Below, piece by piece: positions 1-8,530 of a stretch of DNA of 64,000 bases (position 1 is its first letter; each line of letters opens with the position of its first letter). The translations under genes and the position numbers were made by a program. Source of the stretch: Streptomyces sp. A0642 (GTDB lineage: Bacteria; Actinomycetota; Actinomycetes; Streptomycetales; Streptomycetaceae); the NCBI RefSeq assembly GCF_004795105.1, contig NZ_SSBL01000023.1:1-64000 (forward strand), given 5' to 3'. The notes below the pieces were generated by a model. It did not search any database and was not told where the DNA came from. It saw only the letters and a program-made list of their open reading frames with translations.

Positions 1-121
1 CTTCGGACCCGGACAACGATAAATATGTCGATAGGTCGCTGTCGCTACTGTGATTGGACACTGACGCTGAGTCAACTAGCCTTGTCGTGGCGGTGCTTCG
101 CGTGGAGAAGGCGGAGAACCG

Positions 122-160
122 GGGCGGTCCGAGCCACGAGGGGGGAGGCTCGGACCGCCC
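122..160. terminator. Rho-independent-type hairpin
   Basis: A perfect 14-bp inverted repeat (positions 122-135 against 147-160, beginning GGGCGGTCC) encloses an 11-nt loop. It lies 19 bp beyond the stop of the leftward trans-sulfuration gene, so it most likely ends that transcript. As often in Streptomyces there is no clear U-tract. The first 121 bases hold no gene I can support. Confidence 0.75.
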
Positions 161-179
161 GTACCACCGGTGCGGGTAC

Positions 180-1310
180 TCAGCTCCCGGTGCCGGCCTC
201 GTCCAGCGCCCGTGCCACGTCGCCTACCAGGTCCGCTGCGTTCTCGGCTCCGACGGAGAAGCGGATGAAGCCTTCCGGCACGGCGTCGCCGCCCCAGCGG
301 GCCCGGCGCTCGGCAGTGGAACGTACGCCTCCGAAGCTGGTGGCGTCCTCGGCGAGACGCAGCGCCGACAGGAAGCGCTCGGCGGTCCCGCGGTCCGCCA
401 GCACGAACGACACGACGGAACCGAAGCGCCGCATCTGCCGCACGGCGGTGGGGTACGAGGGGTCGGTGGGCAGGCCGGGGTAACGCAGCCCGCTCACCTC
501 CGGGCGCTCGGCGAGGGCCTCGGCCAGCACGAGGGCGTTCGCGCACTGCCGCTCGATCCGAAGTTCCAGCGTGGCCAGGGAGCGATGAGCGAGCCAGGCT
601 TCCATGGGCCCGGGAATCGCTCCCACCACCTTGCGCCAGCGGCGCACGCCCGCCGCCAGCTCGGGATCCCTGCACGTCACATGGCCGAGCAGGACGTCAC
701 CGTGACCGGTCATGCCCTTGGTGTCGCTGGCCACCGAGAAGTCGGCGCCGAGCTCCAGCGGGCGCTGGCCGAGCGGGGTGGCGAGGGTGTTGTCGACGGC
801 CACCAAGGTGCCGCCCGCGTGCGCCGCGTCGACGAGCCGGCGCACGTCACAGACATCGAGGCCGGGGTTGGACGGGGTCTCGAGCCACAGGAGCCGCGCC
901 CCCTCGAGCAGAGCCAGCTGGGCGTCGCCCCCGGTCGGGGCGGTGCGCACCCTCACGCCGTAGGCATCCAGCTGGGCCCGGACCAGGGGAAGTGCCTGGT
1001 AGCCGTCATCGGGCAGCACGACGACATCGCCGGTGCGTACCTGGGACAGCAGGACCGCCGAGATCGCCGCCATGCCGGAGGCGAAGACGGTCGTCTCGAC
1101 GTCCTCGCCCGGAGCTTCGAGTTCGCCGATGGCCCGCTCCAGGTGGGTCCAGGTCGGGTTGGTGTCGCGGCCGTAGGTGTAGGGCCCGGTCGGCTCGCCC
1201 GACAGGTGGTAGTGCGCGGCGAAGACCGGGCCGGGGAGAGTGGGCTCGTATTGCTGCGGTTCCGGGAGGCCCGCACGGACTGCCCGTGTTCCGTCGCCCA
1301 TGGTGCTCAT
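180..1310 (-). CDS. PLP-dependent trans-sulfuration enzyme (cystathionine gamma-lyase/synthase family)
   Basis: A 376-residue cytosolic enzyme of the Cys/Met-metabolism PLP family (fold type I), which cleaves or builds cystathionine-type thioethers. The PLP-binding block is visible at about residues 190-200, reading SDTKGMTGHGD, where the lysine would form the Schiff base. Upstream are the family's typical ASGMAAISA helix (about 78-86) and the LETPSNPG strand (about 144-151). Length fits the family (380-400). The start is an ATG; an in-frame ATG three codons later is an alternative. It stands alone on the minus strand, with a strong hairpin behind it. Lyase versus synthase cannot be settled from sequence by eye, so no symbol is given. 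Confidence 0.85.
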   Translation of the reverse strand: MSTMGDGTRAVRAGLPEPQQYEPTLPGPVFAAHYHLSGEPTGPYTYGRDTNPTWTHLERAIGELEAPGEDVETTVFASGMAAISAVLLSQVRTGDVVVLPDDGYQALPLVRAQLDAYGVRVRTAPTGGDAQLALLEGARLLWLETPSNPGLDVCDVRRLVDAAHAGGTLVAVDNTLATPLGQRPLELGADFSVASDTKGMTGHGDVLLGHVTCRDPELAAGVRRWRKVVGAIPGPMEAWLAHRSLATLELRIERQCANALVLAEALAERPEVSGLRYPGLPTDPSYPTAVRQMRRFGSVVSFVLADRGTAERFLSALRLAEDATSFGGVRSTAERRARWGGDAVPEGFIRFSVGAENAADLVGDVARALDEAGTGS

Positions 1311-1376
1311 GTGTGTCCTCGCTTCTCTCCCCGGTCTCTCGCCGGCCTTAGCGTCACTGTTTCAGGTGCCCGGGGC

Positions 1377-1754
1377 TCAGTCCTCGTCGGGCAGGACGAC
1401 GTTCAGGGCCCAGGACACGATCGAAATGATCAGACCACCGAGGACGGCGGTCCAGAAGCCGTCGACGTGGAAGCTCAGGTTCACCACATCGGCCAGCCAC
1501 GAGGTCAGCAACAGCATCAGGGCGTTCACCACCAGGGTGATCAGCCCCAGCGTCAGGATGAAGAGCGGCAGCGTGAGCAGCTTCACCACCGGCTTGACCA
1601 GGAAATTGACCAAGCCGAAGATCAGCGCGACCAGGATCAGGGTCAGTGCCTTGCGCCCGGTGCTGCCGCCGGTCAGCGTGATGTCGTGGAGGAGCCAGAT
1701 GGCCACGGCCAGCGCACCCGCGTTGGCGATCGTCTTGACTAGGAAATTCTTCAT
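1377..1754 (-). CDS. Four-TM holin-superfamily IV membrane protein (PF04020 type)
   Basis: A 125-residue integral membrane protein starting MKNFLVKTIANAG. Four hydrophobic segments can be seen: about residues 8-24, 35-55, 62-82 and 95-115, separated by short loops with the family's LTGGSTGRKAL and NFLVKPVVKLLTLPL stretches. The family is named for a mycobacteriophage holin but is widespread as a chromosomal membrane protein of unknown role. The frame is open for 26 codons further upstream, but those codons are not membrane-like, so the inner ATG at 1754 was chosen. It is divergent from the cupin gene. Confidence 0.8.
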   Translation of the reverse strand: MKNFLVKTIANAGALAVAIWLLHDITLTGGSTGRKALTLILVALIFGLVNFLVKPVVKLLTLPLFILTLGLITLVVNALMLLLTSWLADVVNLSFHVDGFWTAVLGGLIISIVSWALNVVLPDED

Positions 1755-1822
1755 GTGTCTGATCGTGGCAGACATGATCGGTGGCGGACACCGGCTGGAC
1801 AGAGGCAAGGGACGGACGGGCC

Positions 1823-2140
1823 ATGAAGGCATTCAGGCTGGACGAACTGGAGGCGGAACGGGCCGCCAACGACGGCGCTTACCTCCAGTTCGTCCGCGAA
1901 CGGAACATGTCGGTCGGTCTGTACGCCCTGGACGCCGGTGAACTCGACCCGCAGCAGCCGCACAACCAGGACGAGGTCTACCTCGTCGTCAGCGGACGCG
2001 CCTCGATCACCGTCGGCATGGAGACGACCCAGGTGGCCAGAGGAAGTGTCGTGTACGTACCGGCCGGCGCCGCCCACAAGTTCCACCACATCACCGAGGA
2101 CCTGCGCGTGATGGTGGTCTTCTCGCCGCCCGAGGGCTGA
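1823..2140 (+). CDS. Cupin-domain protein
   Basis: A small single-domain cupin of 105 residues. The first cupin motif is visible as PHNQDEVYLVVSGRASI (about residues 44-60; His and Glu are candidate metal ligands), and the second as VPAGAAHKFHHI (about 77-88). Such proteins usually bind one divalent metal and act as small sugar- or acid-processing enzymes or as sensors; no substrate can be read here. The start ATG at 1823 follows a purine-rich GGGACGGACGGG. An upstream in-frame ATG at 1781 would add 14 residues of unlikely sequence. Its start region faces the holin-like gene across a short divergent promoter. Confidence 0.8.
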   Translation: MKAFRLDELEAERAANDGAYLQFVRERNMSVGLYALDAGELDPQQPHNQDEVYLVVSGRASITVGMETTQVARGSVVYVPAGAAHKFHHITEDLRVMVVFSPPEG

Positions 2141-2279
2141 GCCGCGTCGCGTGGAGGGCGGGGCGCGTCTCGGGGATCCCTCAGGGTTCGATCAGGGGAG
2201 TTCAAGGGATCGCGGGCCCCGCAGCCCGTCCGGACGCCTCTAGCATCGAAGCAGGAACTCACAGAGACGAGGTAGGACG

Positions 2280-2498
2280 ATGGCCGTGCGGGAGATATTC
2301 GCGGGAATGCCCTGGTGGGTGAAATGGATCGCGGTGCCCGTCATCGCGATCGTCGTGTTCGGCGGTCTGATCGCCAGCGTCGTCGGCTTCGTGATCGGAC
2401 TGCTGTTCAAGGTCCTGCTCTTCGTGATCCTGGTCGGCGGCGTCGTGTTCGTCGTACGGAAGTTCATGTCATCCTCTTCCTCGCGAAGCGACTGGTAA
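2280..2498 (+). CDS. DUF5326 family small membrane protein
   Basis: A 72-residue protein, MAVREIFAGMPWWVKW followed by two closely spaced hydrophobic helices (about residues 17-37 and 40-60) and a short Ser/Arg tail. The pattern matches DUF5326, a family found mostly in Streptomyces and of unknown function. A GAGGTAGGACG purine stretch directly precedes the ATG at 2280. It sits between the cupin gene and ssgR with no overlap, so no operon partner is evident. Function unknown; membrane location is the only firm statement. Confidence 0.75.
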   Translation: MAVREIFAGMPWWVKWIAVPVIAIVVFGGLIASVVGFVIGLLFKVLLFVILVGGVVFVVRKFMSSSSSRSDW

Positions 2499-2678
2499 CG
2501 ACGACCGGCCGGGCGATTAGCCCAGCTGAGCTAAGCGGAGGGCGAAACGGCGCCCTGTCCGGATGCTCCCGATACAGTGGCAGCTCGCTGCCACTACCTG
2601 GGAAAACACCGCCAGTTGCCACCCTGAACAGTGGCTTGTACGGCATCCGGCCTTCTGGACCCCAGGCCTGCGGCAGAT

Positions 2679-2699
2679 CTGTGGGGGCGGCCCCCACAG
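2679..2699. other. Perfect inverted repeat upstream of ssgR
   Basis: Ten-base arms beginning CTGTGGGGGC face each other around a single base, about 40 bp before the ssgR start codon. A second hairpin with 8-bp arms (AGTGGCAG) lies near 2578-2597. Either could end the DUF5326 transcript or be an operator or leader structure for ssgR; the sequence alone does not decide. Confidence 0.5.
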
Positions 2700-2737
2700 G
2701 CGGGTTGACTGCCCGTCACCATGCCTGGGGGTGACCG

Positions 2738-3508
2738 TTGACCACGGCATCGAGTACCTCTGCTCCGACGCTCATCGGATCGGTGCAGCGGGCGCTGAGG
2801 CTGCTGGAGGCGGTGGGCACTCATCGCGACGGGGCCCCGGCCAAGCAGCTCGCGCGGGAAGCGGGGCTTCCCCTCCCCACCGCCTACCACCTGCTGCGCA
2901 CACTGACCCACGAGGGATATCTGCGCCGGGAGAACGGTGTCTTCCTCTTAGGCGCCGCCGCGGAGCGGCTGGCGGACGACGGAGCGCTGCACAACCGCCG
3001 CAGCCGGATGACCCAGTCCCTGGGGCGGTGGAGGGACCTCATCGGCGCCCCTGTGTACTGCGCCGTCTACCGTGAGGGCGAGATCGAGCTCGTCGCGGTC
3101 GCGGACACCCCGCAGGCACCCGCGGTGGAGGAGTGGGCGGCCTTCGGCGAGACCGGGCATGCCCATGCGATCGGCCAGTGCCTGCTGAGCCAGCTCGACG
3201 AGCGGGCACGCGAGGACCACCTGGACCGGCACCCGGTGCGCCCGCTGACCCGCTACTCCGCGCGGGACCGTCCGGAACTCCTTGAGCGGCTGCGGTCGAG
3301 GGAGCGTACGGAACCCGTCGTCGAGCGACAGGAGTACGCCCTCGGCACGGTCTGCGCGGCCATCCCGATCGCGGCAGGATTCACCGCCGCCGCGGTGGCC
3401 ATTTCTGTCCCTTTCGACCAGTCAGAACGGTTGCTCCCCGCAGTCGAACGACTACGCGCTGAAGTGGCCAGCCTCTTGCGTTCGTTCGTGTTCTCTATCA
3501 GTATCTGA
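2738..3508 (+). CDS. ssgR: SsgR, IclR-family activator of ssgA
   Basis: A 256-residue IclR-type regulator. The N-terminal winged helix-turn-helix spans about residues 12-70 (KQLAREAGLPLPTAYHLLRTL), followed by an effector domain (about 85-250). In S. coelicolor the IclR protein encoded directly before ssgA is SsgR, which activates ssgA and thus sporulation-linked septation; the same arrangement is seen here, 100 bp apart. The start is a TTG at 2738 preceded six bases earlier by GGGGG; no ATG or GTG gives the full HTH. Codon 71 (2948-2950) is TTA, the codon read by the bldA tRNA, so translation probably depends on development. Family certain; ssgR identity rests mainly on the neighbour. Confidence 0.88.
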   Translation: MTTASSTSAPTLIGSVQRALRLLEAVGTHRDGAPAKQLAREAGLPLPTAYHLLRTLTHEGYLRRENGVFLLGAAAERLADDGALHNRRSRMTQSLGRWRDLIGAPVYCAVYREGEIELVAVADTPQAPAVEEWAAFGETGHAHAIGQCLLSQLDERAREDHLDRHPVRPLTRYSARDRPELLERLRSRERTEPVVERQEYALGTVCAAIPIAAGFTAAAVAISVPFDQSERLLPAVERLRAEVASLLRSFVFSISI

Positions 3509-3608
3509 AAAATCACTCCTTGTGATCTGCTATCGCGTGCACCACGATGGCGTCAATGGGCCACGGGGGATCATTCCTGGCCAGATTCATCTACTGCGGG
3601 GTTGAACG

Positions 3609-4046
3609 ATGCGCGAGTCGGTTCAAGCTGAGGTCATGATGAGCTTCCTCGTCTCCGAGGAGCTCTCTTTCCGTATCCCGGTGGAGCTCCGGTACGAAGT
3701 GTGCGATCCGTACGCGATCCGGATGACCTTCCATCTGCCCGGCGACGCCCCCGTCACCTGGGCTTTCGGCCGTGAGCTGCTGCTCGACGGTCTCAACAGC
3801 CCCAGCGGTGACGGCGATGTACACATCGGGCCGACCGAACCCGAAGGGCTTTCCGACGTCCACATCCGGCTCCAGGTGGGGGCCGACCGTGCACTCTTCC
3901 GGGCCGGCACGGCACCTCTCGTGGCCTTTCTCGACCGGACGGACAAGCTCGTTCCGCTCGGGCAGGAGTGCACGCTGGGTGACTTCGAGGGCAATCTGGA
4001 AGAGGCACTGGGGCGGATTCTGGCCGAGGAACAGAACGCTGGTTGA
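3609..4046 (+). CDS. ssgA: SsgA, SsgA-like (SALP) sporulation-division activator
   Basis: A 145-residue SsgA-like protein starting MRESVQAEVMMSFLVSEEL. SALPs are restricted to morphologically complex actinomycetes. SsgA promotes sporulation-specific septation and marks sites of septum and branch formation, with SsgB then recruiting FtsZ. The sequence agrees closely with my memory of the S. coelicolor SsgA, including the MTFHLPGDAPVTWAFGREL core (about residues 39-57) and the acidic C-terminus. GGGG lies seven bases before the ATG. It follows ssgR, its presumed activator, and has its own 100-bp upstream region. No TTA codon is present, so any bldA control would act through ssgR. Confidence 0.93.
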   Translation: MRESVQAEVMMSFLVSEELSFRIPVELRYEVCDPYAIRMTFHLPGDAPVTWAFGRELLLDGLNSPSGDGDVHIGPTEPEGLSDVHIRLQVGADRALFRAGTAPLVAFLDRTDKLVPLGQECTLGDFEGNLEEALGRILAEEQNAG

Positions 4047-4126
4047 CGAAGCCCGTGTCCCTGGCCTGCATACGGGTCGAACAGCACACCTGCCGAAAGA
4101 GTGAATCACTCTCCGTGTCCGAATAC

Positions 4127-5467
4127 TCAGGACTTCGCCCGGCGACGACGTCCCCTGCCGCTCCGCACGAGTGCCGGAGCTACGGAATCCCCAGCCGGCC
4201 CCGTGCGGTCCGCGGAGACGACCAGGGCCGCGAGCGCGGTGGTCACCGGCACCGAGGCGACCAGCCCGATCGAGCCGATCAGGGTGCGCACGATCTCCTC
4301 CGCCACCAGTTCGCTGTTCGCCACCGTCCCCACGCCGCTCTGGGCGATCGAGAACAGCAGCAGCAACGGAAGCGCGGCGCCCGCATAGGCGAGCACCAGG
4401 GTGTTGACCACCGAGGCGATGTGGTCGCGCCCGATCCTGATCCCCGCCTGATATAGCTTCCTCGCACCCATCGTCGGGTCCGCCTGGTGCAGTTCCCAGA
4501 CGGCTGACGTCTGGGTGACCGTCACGTCGTCGAGCACCCCCAGGGAACCGATGATGACGCCGGCCAGCAGCAGTCCGCTCATGTCGATGTGCGGATAGAG
4601 GCCGTGGATGAGGCCGGTGTTGTCGTCGGTGTTCCCGCTCAGACTCGCCCAGCCGATGAAGAGCGAGCCGAGCAGCCCGATCAGCAGCAGTGAGATCAAG
4701 GTGCCGATGACGGCGACCGAGGTGCGGGCCGTCAGGCCATGGCAGATGTAGAGCGCGATCAGCATGATGGCCCCGGCCCCGACCACGGCCACGATCAGCG
4801 GGTTCGAACCCTGCAGGATGGCCGGAAGGATGAACAGGGTCAGGACCGCGAACGACAGGGCGAGCGCCACCAGCGCCATGATCCCCCGCATTCTGCCCAC
4901 GGCGACCACCACCAGCGCGAACACTCCGGCAAGCAGCAGCAGCGGGAACCTCCGGTTGATATCGGTCACGGAGTACTGGAGGTCATGGGGCGCGTCAGGG
5001 GCGTATGCGACGACCACCCCCTGACCCTTCCGCAGTTGCCGGGGTGCGTTCGGCTGGACGACCTCGATGAAGGTGCGGCCCTTGTCCTGGCCGCTCGTGA
5101 CCTCGACGGTGGCCTTCTTGCAGAGGGCCGCCCCGCCGTCGCCGGTGGTCCCGCCGCGCGCCGGTGGCGCGGGCTCGCCGCTGACGGGCAGCTGAGAGGC
5201 GTTCAGGTCCTTGCAGTCCACCTTGTCGATGTTCACCACCTTCCCCTGGTGGGTCTGCCGGTCGAATCCGACACCGGTTCGTTCGTGTGCCGGCGCACCG
5301 CCGGGCCAGAGCACCACGAGCCCTACGACGACCGCGGCCGCGACCGGGATCAGCACGGCGGCGATCACTTTGCGCAGATGGCTGGAGACAGGAGCGGCGG
5401 GGCCGTGGCTGTGGGAGTGCGCGTGCTGATGACCCTGCGGTTGAAGGTCGTTATGAGGGGACGTCAC
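4127..5467 (-). CDS. YibE/F-family polytopic membrane protein
   Basis: A 446-residue membrane protein of the YibE/F family, function unknown. A His-rich N-terminal cytoplasmic stretch (QGHQHAHSHSHGP) precedes a first membrane helix (about residues 32-55). A long extracytoplasmic domain of about 110 residues follows, then seven or eight helices from about residue 158 to 425, and a basic Arg-rich tail. The frame extends 26 codons upstream, but the GTG at 5467 (MTSPHNDLQ) starts the plausible protein. It converges with ssgA and is divergent from thiC, whose riboswitch leader overlaps the upstream region of this gene. Confidence 0.8.
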   Translation of the reverse strand: MTSPHNDLQPQGHQHAHSHSHGPAAPVSSHLRKVIAAVLIPVAAAVVVGLVVLWPGGAPAHERTGVGFDRQTHQGKVVNIDKVDCKDLNASQLPVSGEPAPPARGGTTGDGGAALCKKATVEVTSGQDKGRTFIEVVQPNAPRQLRKGQGVVVAYAPDAPHDLQYSVTDINRRFPLLLLAGVFALVVVAVGRMRGIMALVALALSFAVLTLFILPAILQGSNPLIVAVVGAGAIMLIALYICHGLTARTSVAVIGTLISLLLIGLLGSLFIGWASLSGNTDDNTGLIHGLYPHIDMSGLLLAGVIIGSLGVLDDVTVTQTSAVWELHQADPTMGARKLYQAGIRIGRDHIASVVNTLVLAYAGAALPLLLLFSIAQSGVGTVANSELVAEEIVRTLIGSIGLVASVPVTTALAALVVSADRTGPAGDSVAPALVRSGRGRRRRAKS

Positions 5468-5547
5468 CGGCCGATCATCGCAAGAAGCCAGGGGCCCTCT
5501 GGCCAGCTCACCGACAAGGGCGCTAGCGTGGTGGCACCTTTGCACAC

Positions 5548-5656
5548 GCGGGAGCTCGGAGCACCGGGCTGAGAGGGCGCTGATCTCCGTACGTCCGTAC
5601 GGGACAGGCTGCGCCGACCGCCGAACCTGTTACCGGGTAATGCCGGCGTAGGGAGT
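5548..5656 (+). promoter_or_regulatory. TPP (THI-box) riboswitch in the thiC leader
   Basis: The thi-box hallmarks are in order: GGAGC near 5551, CTGAGAGGGCGC at about 5569-5580, and ACCTGTTACCGGGTAATGCC at about 5625-5644, followed by GGCGTAGGGAGT just before the thiC ATG. The switch binds thiamine pyrophosphate and shuts down thiC expression. With only about 8 nt between the aptamer's last conserved bases and the ATG, control is probably by hiding the ribosome-binding site (GGGAG) rather than by termination. Confidence 0.95.
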
Positions 5657-5663
5657 AGGTCTC

Positions 5664-7439
5664 ATGACCACAGCGGACGCACGCACGCCTGCCTCGAAGC
5701 AGAACGACGAGGCCGGGAAGTCCATCGGCTGGCACAAGGGGTACATCCAGGGCTCGCGCCCTGACCTCCGGGTGCCGGTCCGTCAGGTGCACCTCACCAA
5801 CGGCAAGGACGTGACCCTGTACGACACGTCGGGGCCGTACACCGATCCATCGGCCGAGACCGACGTCCGCCGCGGCCTGGCACCGCTGCGGGAGAACTGG
5901 ATCATCGCCCGCGGGGACACCGAGGAGTACACGGGACGTCCCGCACGCCCCGAGGACGACGGACTCAAGCACACCTCACCGCGCGGTGGGCTGCGCAATC
6001 TGGACGCCGTCTTCCCCGGCCGCCCCCGCCAGCCGCGGCGCAGCCGGGACGGCCGTCCCGTCACCCAGCTCGCGTACGCCCGCCGGGGCGAGATCACCCC
6101 GGAGATGGAGTACGTCGCGATCCGGGAGAACGTCGAGCCCGAGGTGGTGCGCGAGGAGATCGCCGCAGGCCGGGCGGTACTGCCGGCCAACGTCAACCAC
6201 CCGGAGATCGAGCCGATGATCATCGGCAAGCGGTTCCTGGTGAAGGTGAACGCCAACATCGGCAACTCCGCGGTCTCGTCCTCCATCGAGGAGGAGGTGG
6301 ACAAGATGACCTGGGCGACCAAGTGGGGCGCCGACACGGTCATGGATCTGTCCACCGGCCGCAACATTCACACCACCCGTGAGTGGGTACTTCGCAACTC
6401 CCCCGTGCCGATCGGCACCGTGCCGCTCTACCAGGCACTGGAAAAGGTCGACGGCAGGGCGGAGGAGCTGACCTGGGAGATCTACAAGGACACCGTCATC
6501 GAGCAGGCCGAGCAGGGCGTCGACTACATGACGGTCCACGCCGGCGTGCGCCTGCCGTACGTGCCGCTGACCGCCCGCCGCAAGACCGGCATCGTCTCCC
6601 GGGGCGGATCGATCATGGCGGCGTGGTGCCTCGCGCATCACAAGGAGTCGTTCCTCTACGAGAACTTCGAGGAGCTCTGCGAGATCCTCGCCTCGTACGA
6701 CGTCACGTACTCCCTGGGCGACGGGCTGCGCCCCGGCTCGATCGCGGACGCCAACGACGAGGCCCAGTTCGCGGAGCTGCGCACGCTCGGCGAACTGAAC
6801 ACCGTCGCCAAGCGCTTCGGCGTCCAGACCATGATCGAGGGCCCGGGCCATGTCCCGATGCACAAGATCAAGGAGAACATCGACCTCCAGCAGGAGATCT
6901 GCGAGGAGGCGCCGTTCTACACGCTCGGCCCGCTGACGACCGATGTGGCACCGGCGTACGACCACATCACCTCGGGCATCGGCGCCGCGATGATCGCCTG
7001 GTGGGGGACGGCGATGCTCTGCTACGTGACGCCCAAGGAGCACCTCGGTCTGCCCAACCGGGACGACGTGAAGACCGGGGTCATCACCTACAAGATCGCG
7101 GCCCATGCGGCGGACCTCGCCAAGGGGCACCCGGGAGCACAGGACTGGGACGACGCGTTGTCGGACGCCCGGTTCGAATTCCGCTGGGAGGACCAGTTCA
7201 ACCTGGCCCTCGACCCGGACACCGCACGGGAGTTCCACGACGAGACGCTGCCGGCCGAGCCGGCGAAGACGGCGCACTTCTGCTCGATGTGCGGCCCGAA
7301 GTTCTGCTCGATGAAGATCTCCCAGGACATCCGGCGTGAGCACGGAGGCTCTCAGTCGGAGATCGAGGCCGGCATGGCGGAGAAGTCCAAGGAGTTCGCG
7401 GCGGCGGGCAACCGGGTCTATCTGCCGATCGCGGAGTAG
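5664..7439 (+). CDS. thiC: Phosphomethylpyrimidine synthase ThiC
   Basis: A 591-residue radical-SAM enzyme that converts aminoimidazole ribotide to hydroxymethylpyrimidine phosphate, the pyrimidine half of thiamine. The C-terminal cluster-binding motif is clear: CSMCGPKFCSMK at about residues 536-547 holds the three cysteines of the [4Fe-4S] cluster in the CxxCxxxxC spacing typical of ThiC. The MTVHAGVR and SRGGSIMAAW stretches in the barrel domain are also diagnostic. Full length, ATG start behind GGGAGTAGG. A TPP riboswitch lies immediately upstream. No other thiamine gene is in the window. Confidence 0.97.
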   Translation: MTTADARTPASKQNDEAGKSIGWHKGYIQGSRPDLRVPVRQVHLTNGKDVTLYDTSGPYTDPSAETDVRRGLAPLRENWIIARGDTEEYTGRPARPEDDGLKHTSPRGGLRNLDAVFPGRPRQPRRSRDGRPVTQLAYARRGEITPEMEYVAIRENVEPEVVREEIAAGRAVLPANVNHPEIEPMIIGKRFLVKVNANIGNSAVSSSIEEEVDKMTWATKWGADTVMDLSTGRNIHTTREWVLRNSPVPIGTVPLYQALEKVDGRAEELTWEIYKDTVIEQAEQGVDYMTVHAGVRLPYVPLTARRKTGIVSRGGSIMAAWCLAHHKESFLYENFEELCEILASYDVTYSLGDGLRPGSIADANDEAQFAELRTLGELNTVAKRFGVQTMIEGPGHVPMHKIKENIDLQQEICEEAPFYTLGPLTTDVAPAYDHITSGIGAAMIAWWGTAMLCYVTPKEHLGLPNRDDVKTGVITYKIAAHAADLAKGHPGAQDWDDALSDARFEFRWEDQFNLALDPDTAREFHDETLPAEPAKTAHFCSMCGPKFCSMKISQDIRREHGGSQSEIEAGMAEKSKEFAAAGNRVYLPIAE

Positions 7440-7447
7440 GTCCGGCG

Positions 7448-7514
7448 GGGAGCGGCATGCGCGAGGTCCGCGCCCTGCCGCTCCCGAGCCCGGGAGGCCC
7501 GGTGCCGGCCTCCC
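7448..7514. terminator. Two tandem hairpins between convergent genes
   Basis: Positions 7448-7457 pair perfectly with 7476-7485 (arm GGGAGCGGCA), and 7492-7499 with 7507-7514 (arm GGGAGGCC). They fill the 88-bp space between the ends of thiC and the leftward membrane-protein gene, and most likely end both transcripts. Confidence 0.75.
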
Positions 7515-7527
7515 GGTTCGGCCCCGG

Positions 7528-8343
7528 TCAGTCCAGCTCGTGCTCGGGGCCGCCGAAGTCGGGGCTGGTGAAGTCCGGGCTGGTGAACGTCGGACGGGGC
7601 GCCGCGGCCGGGCCGTCGTCCGGGCTGGAGAAGTCCGGCCTGCTGTAGCCGATCTTCGGGATGCGGTTGGCGGAGCGGTAGGGAGTGCGCGCTGCCGGGG
7701 CGGCTCCCGGGTCGGCGAGGGCGTCCCGCAGGAACGGCAGGATGCCCCGTTCGAGCAGGGCGTGGCGCCAGGCCTCTCTGGCGCGGGCCACGTCCTCCGG
7801 CAGTTCCTCGCCGTGCTCGTCGGCCGCCACGGACGTGGAGCCGTTGCGCAGAGCCGTCACGAGGAGGCCCACGCCGGCCACGAGGATGGCGGCCGCCGTC
7901 GCCGCTGCGAAGAACCAGCCCGCGCCGACCATGGTGCGCGCGAACGACGGGGGCGGGTCGAGCGCCTTCAGGACATAGCCGATGAGCAGGAAGATCACCG
8001 AGGCGGTGCCCGCCAGCACCGGGGCCAGGACGGTGATGACGACACCTATGCCGGCGCCCGACTGCGGGGCGCTGATCCCTGCGTCGAGGGCTCCGTCCTC
8101 GTCCGGGCCGGCGGCCGCGGCGCGGATCTCCTCGCGGGCCTTCACGTAATGCTCGTACTCGGTAGCGGCCGCCGCGGTGATCAGAGCTGTGGCCGCCATC
8201 GCCATGGTGCGCAGTTGCACCGGATTGAGCCGTTCACCGACAGCGGCCAGATCCGGTCGTTCATGGGCGTGACGCAGTGCGTCGTCGAGGATCCGCTCGT
8301 ACTCGGGCCGGTCCTCGGTCAGCAGGTGCGGAGCGCTGTTCAT
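7528..8343 (-). CDS. Predicted integral membrane protein, function unknown
   Basis: A 271-residue protein with an acidic cytosolic N-terminus (TEDRPEYERILDDALRHA). Hydrophobic segments occur at about residues 38-55, 95-117 and 135-158, and there is a long hydrophilic C-terminus. That tail ends in a low-complexity series of SPDF units (FSSPDD, FTSPDFTSPDF), coded by near-identical direct repeats around 7560-7640. The start at 8343 was chosen because GGGG lies six bases upstream; an ATG two codons earlier is too close to it. I do not recognise a named family. It converges with thiC and faces the metallophosphoesterase gene in tandem. Confidence 0.7.
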   Translation of the reverse strand: MNSAPHLLTEDRPEYERILDDALRHAHERPDLAAVGERLNPVQLRTMAMAATALITAAAATEYEHYVKAREEIRAAAAGPDEDGALDAGISAPQSGAGIGVVITVLAPVLAGTASVIFLLIGYVLKALDPPPSFARTMVGAGWFFAAATAAAILVAGVGLLVTALRNGSTSVAADEHGEELPEDVARAREAWRHALLERGILPFLRDALADPGAAPAARTPYRSANRIPKIGYSRPDFSSPDDGPAAAPRPTFTSPDFTSPDFGGPEHELD

Positions 8344-8530
8344 GTGCATCCCCCGATGCTCCGTAGGGCCTGTGTGCCCGCTCGAACCGGGCAGTCGGGC
8401 GGAAACGGAGGAGAGCCTGCTACTGGTACGCCGATGGTAGAGCGCCCACGGCACGGGGTGACAGGGGGTTTCCGGAAATAGGCCCAGTGCGCGGCGTATT
8501 CAGGTCGGGATGCGTCTTCCCCGACGAGCG

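Noticed and set aside
1781..1822. Upstream start for the cupin protein
   Set aside because: The 14 extra residues do not fit a cupin N-terminus, and the ATG at 1823 has purine-rich sequence ahead.
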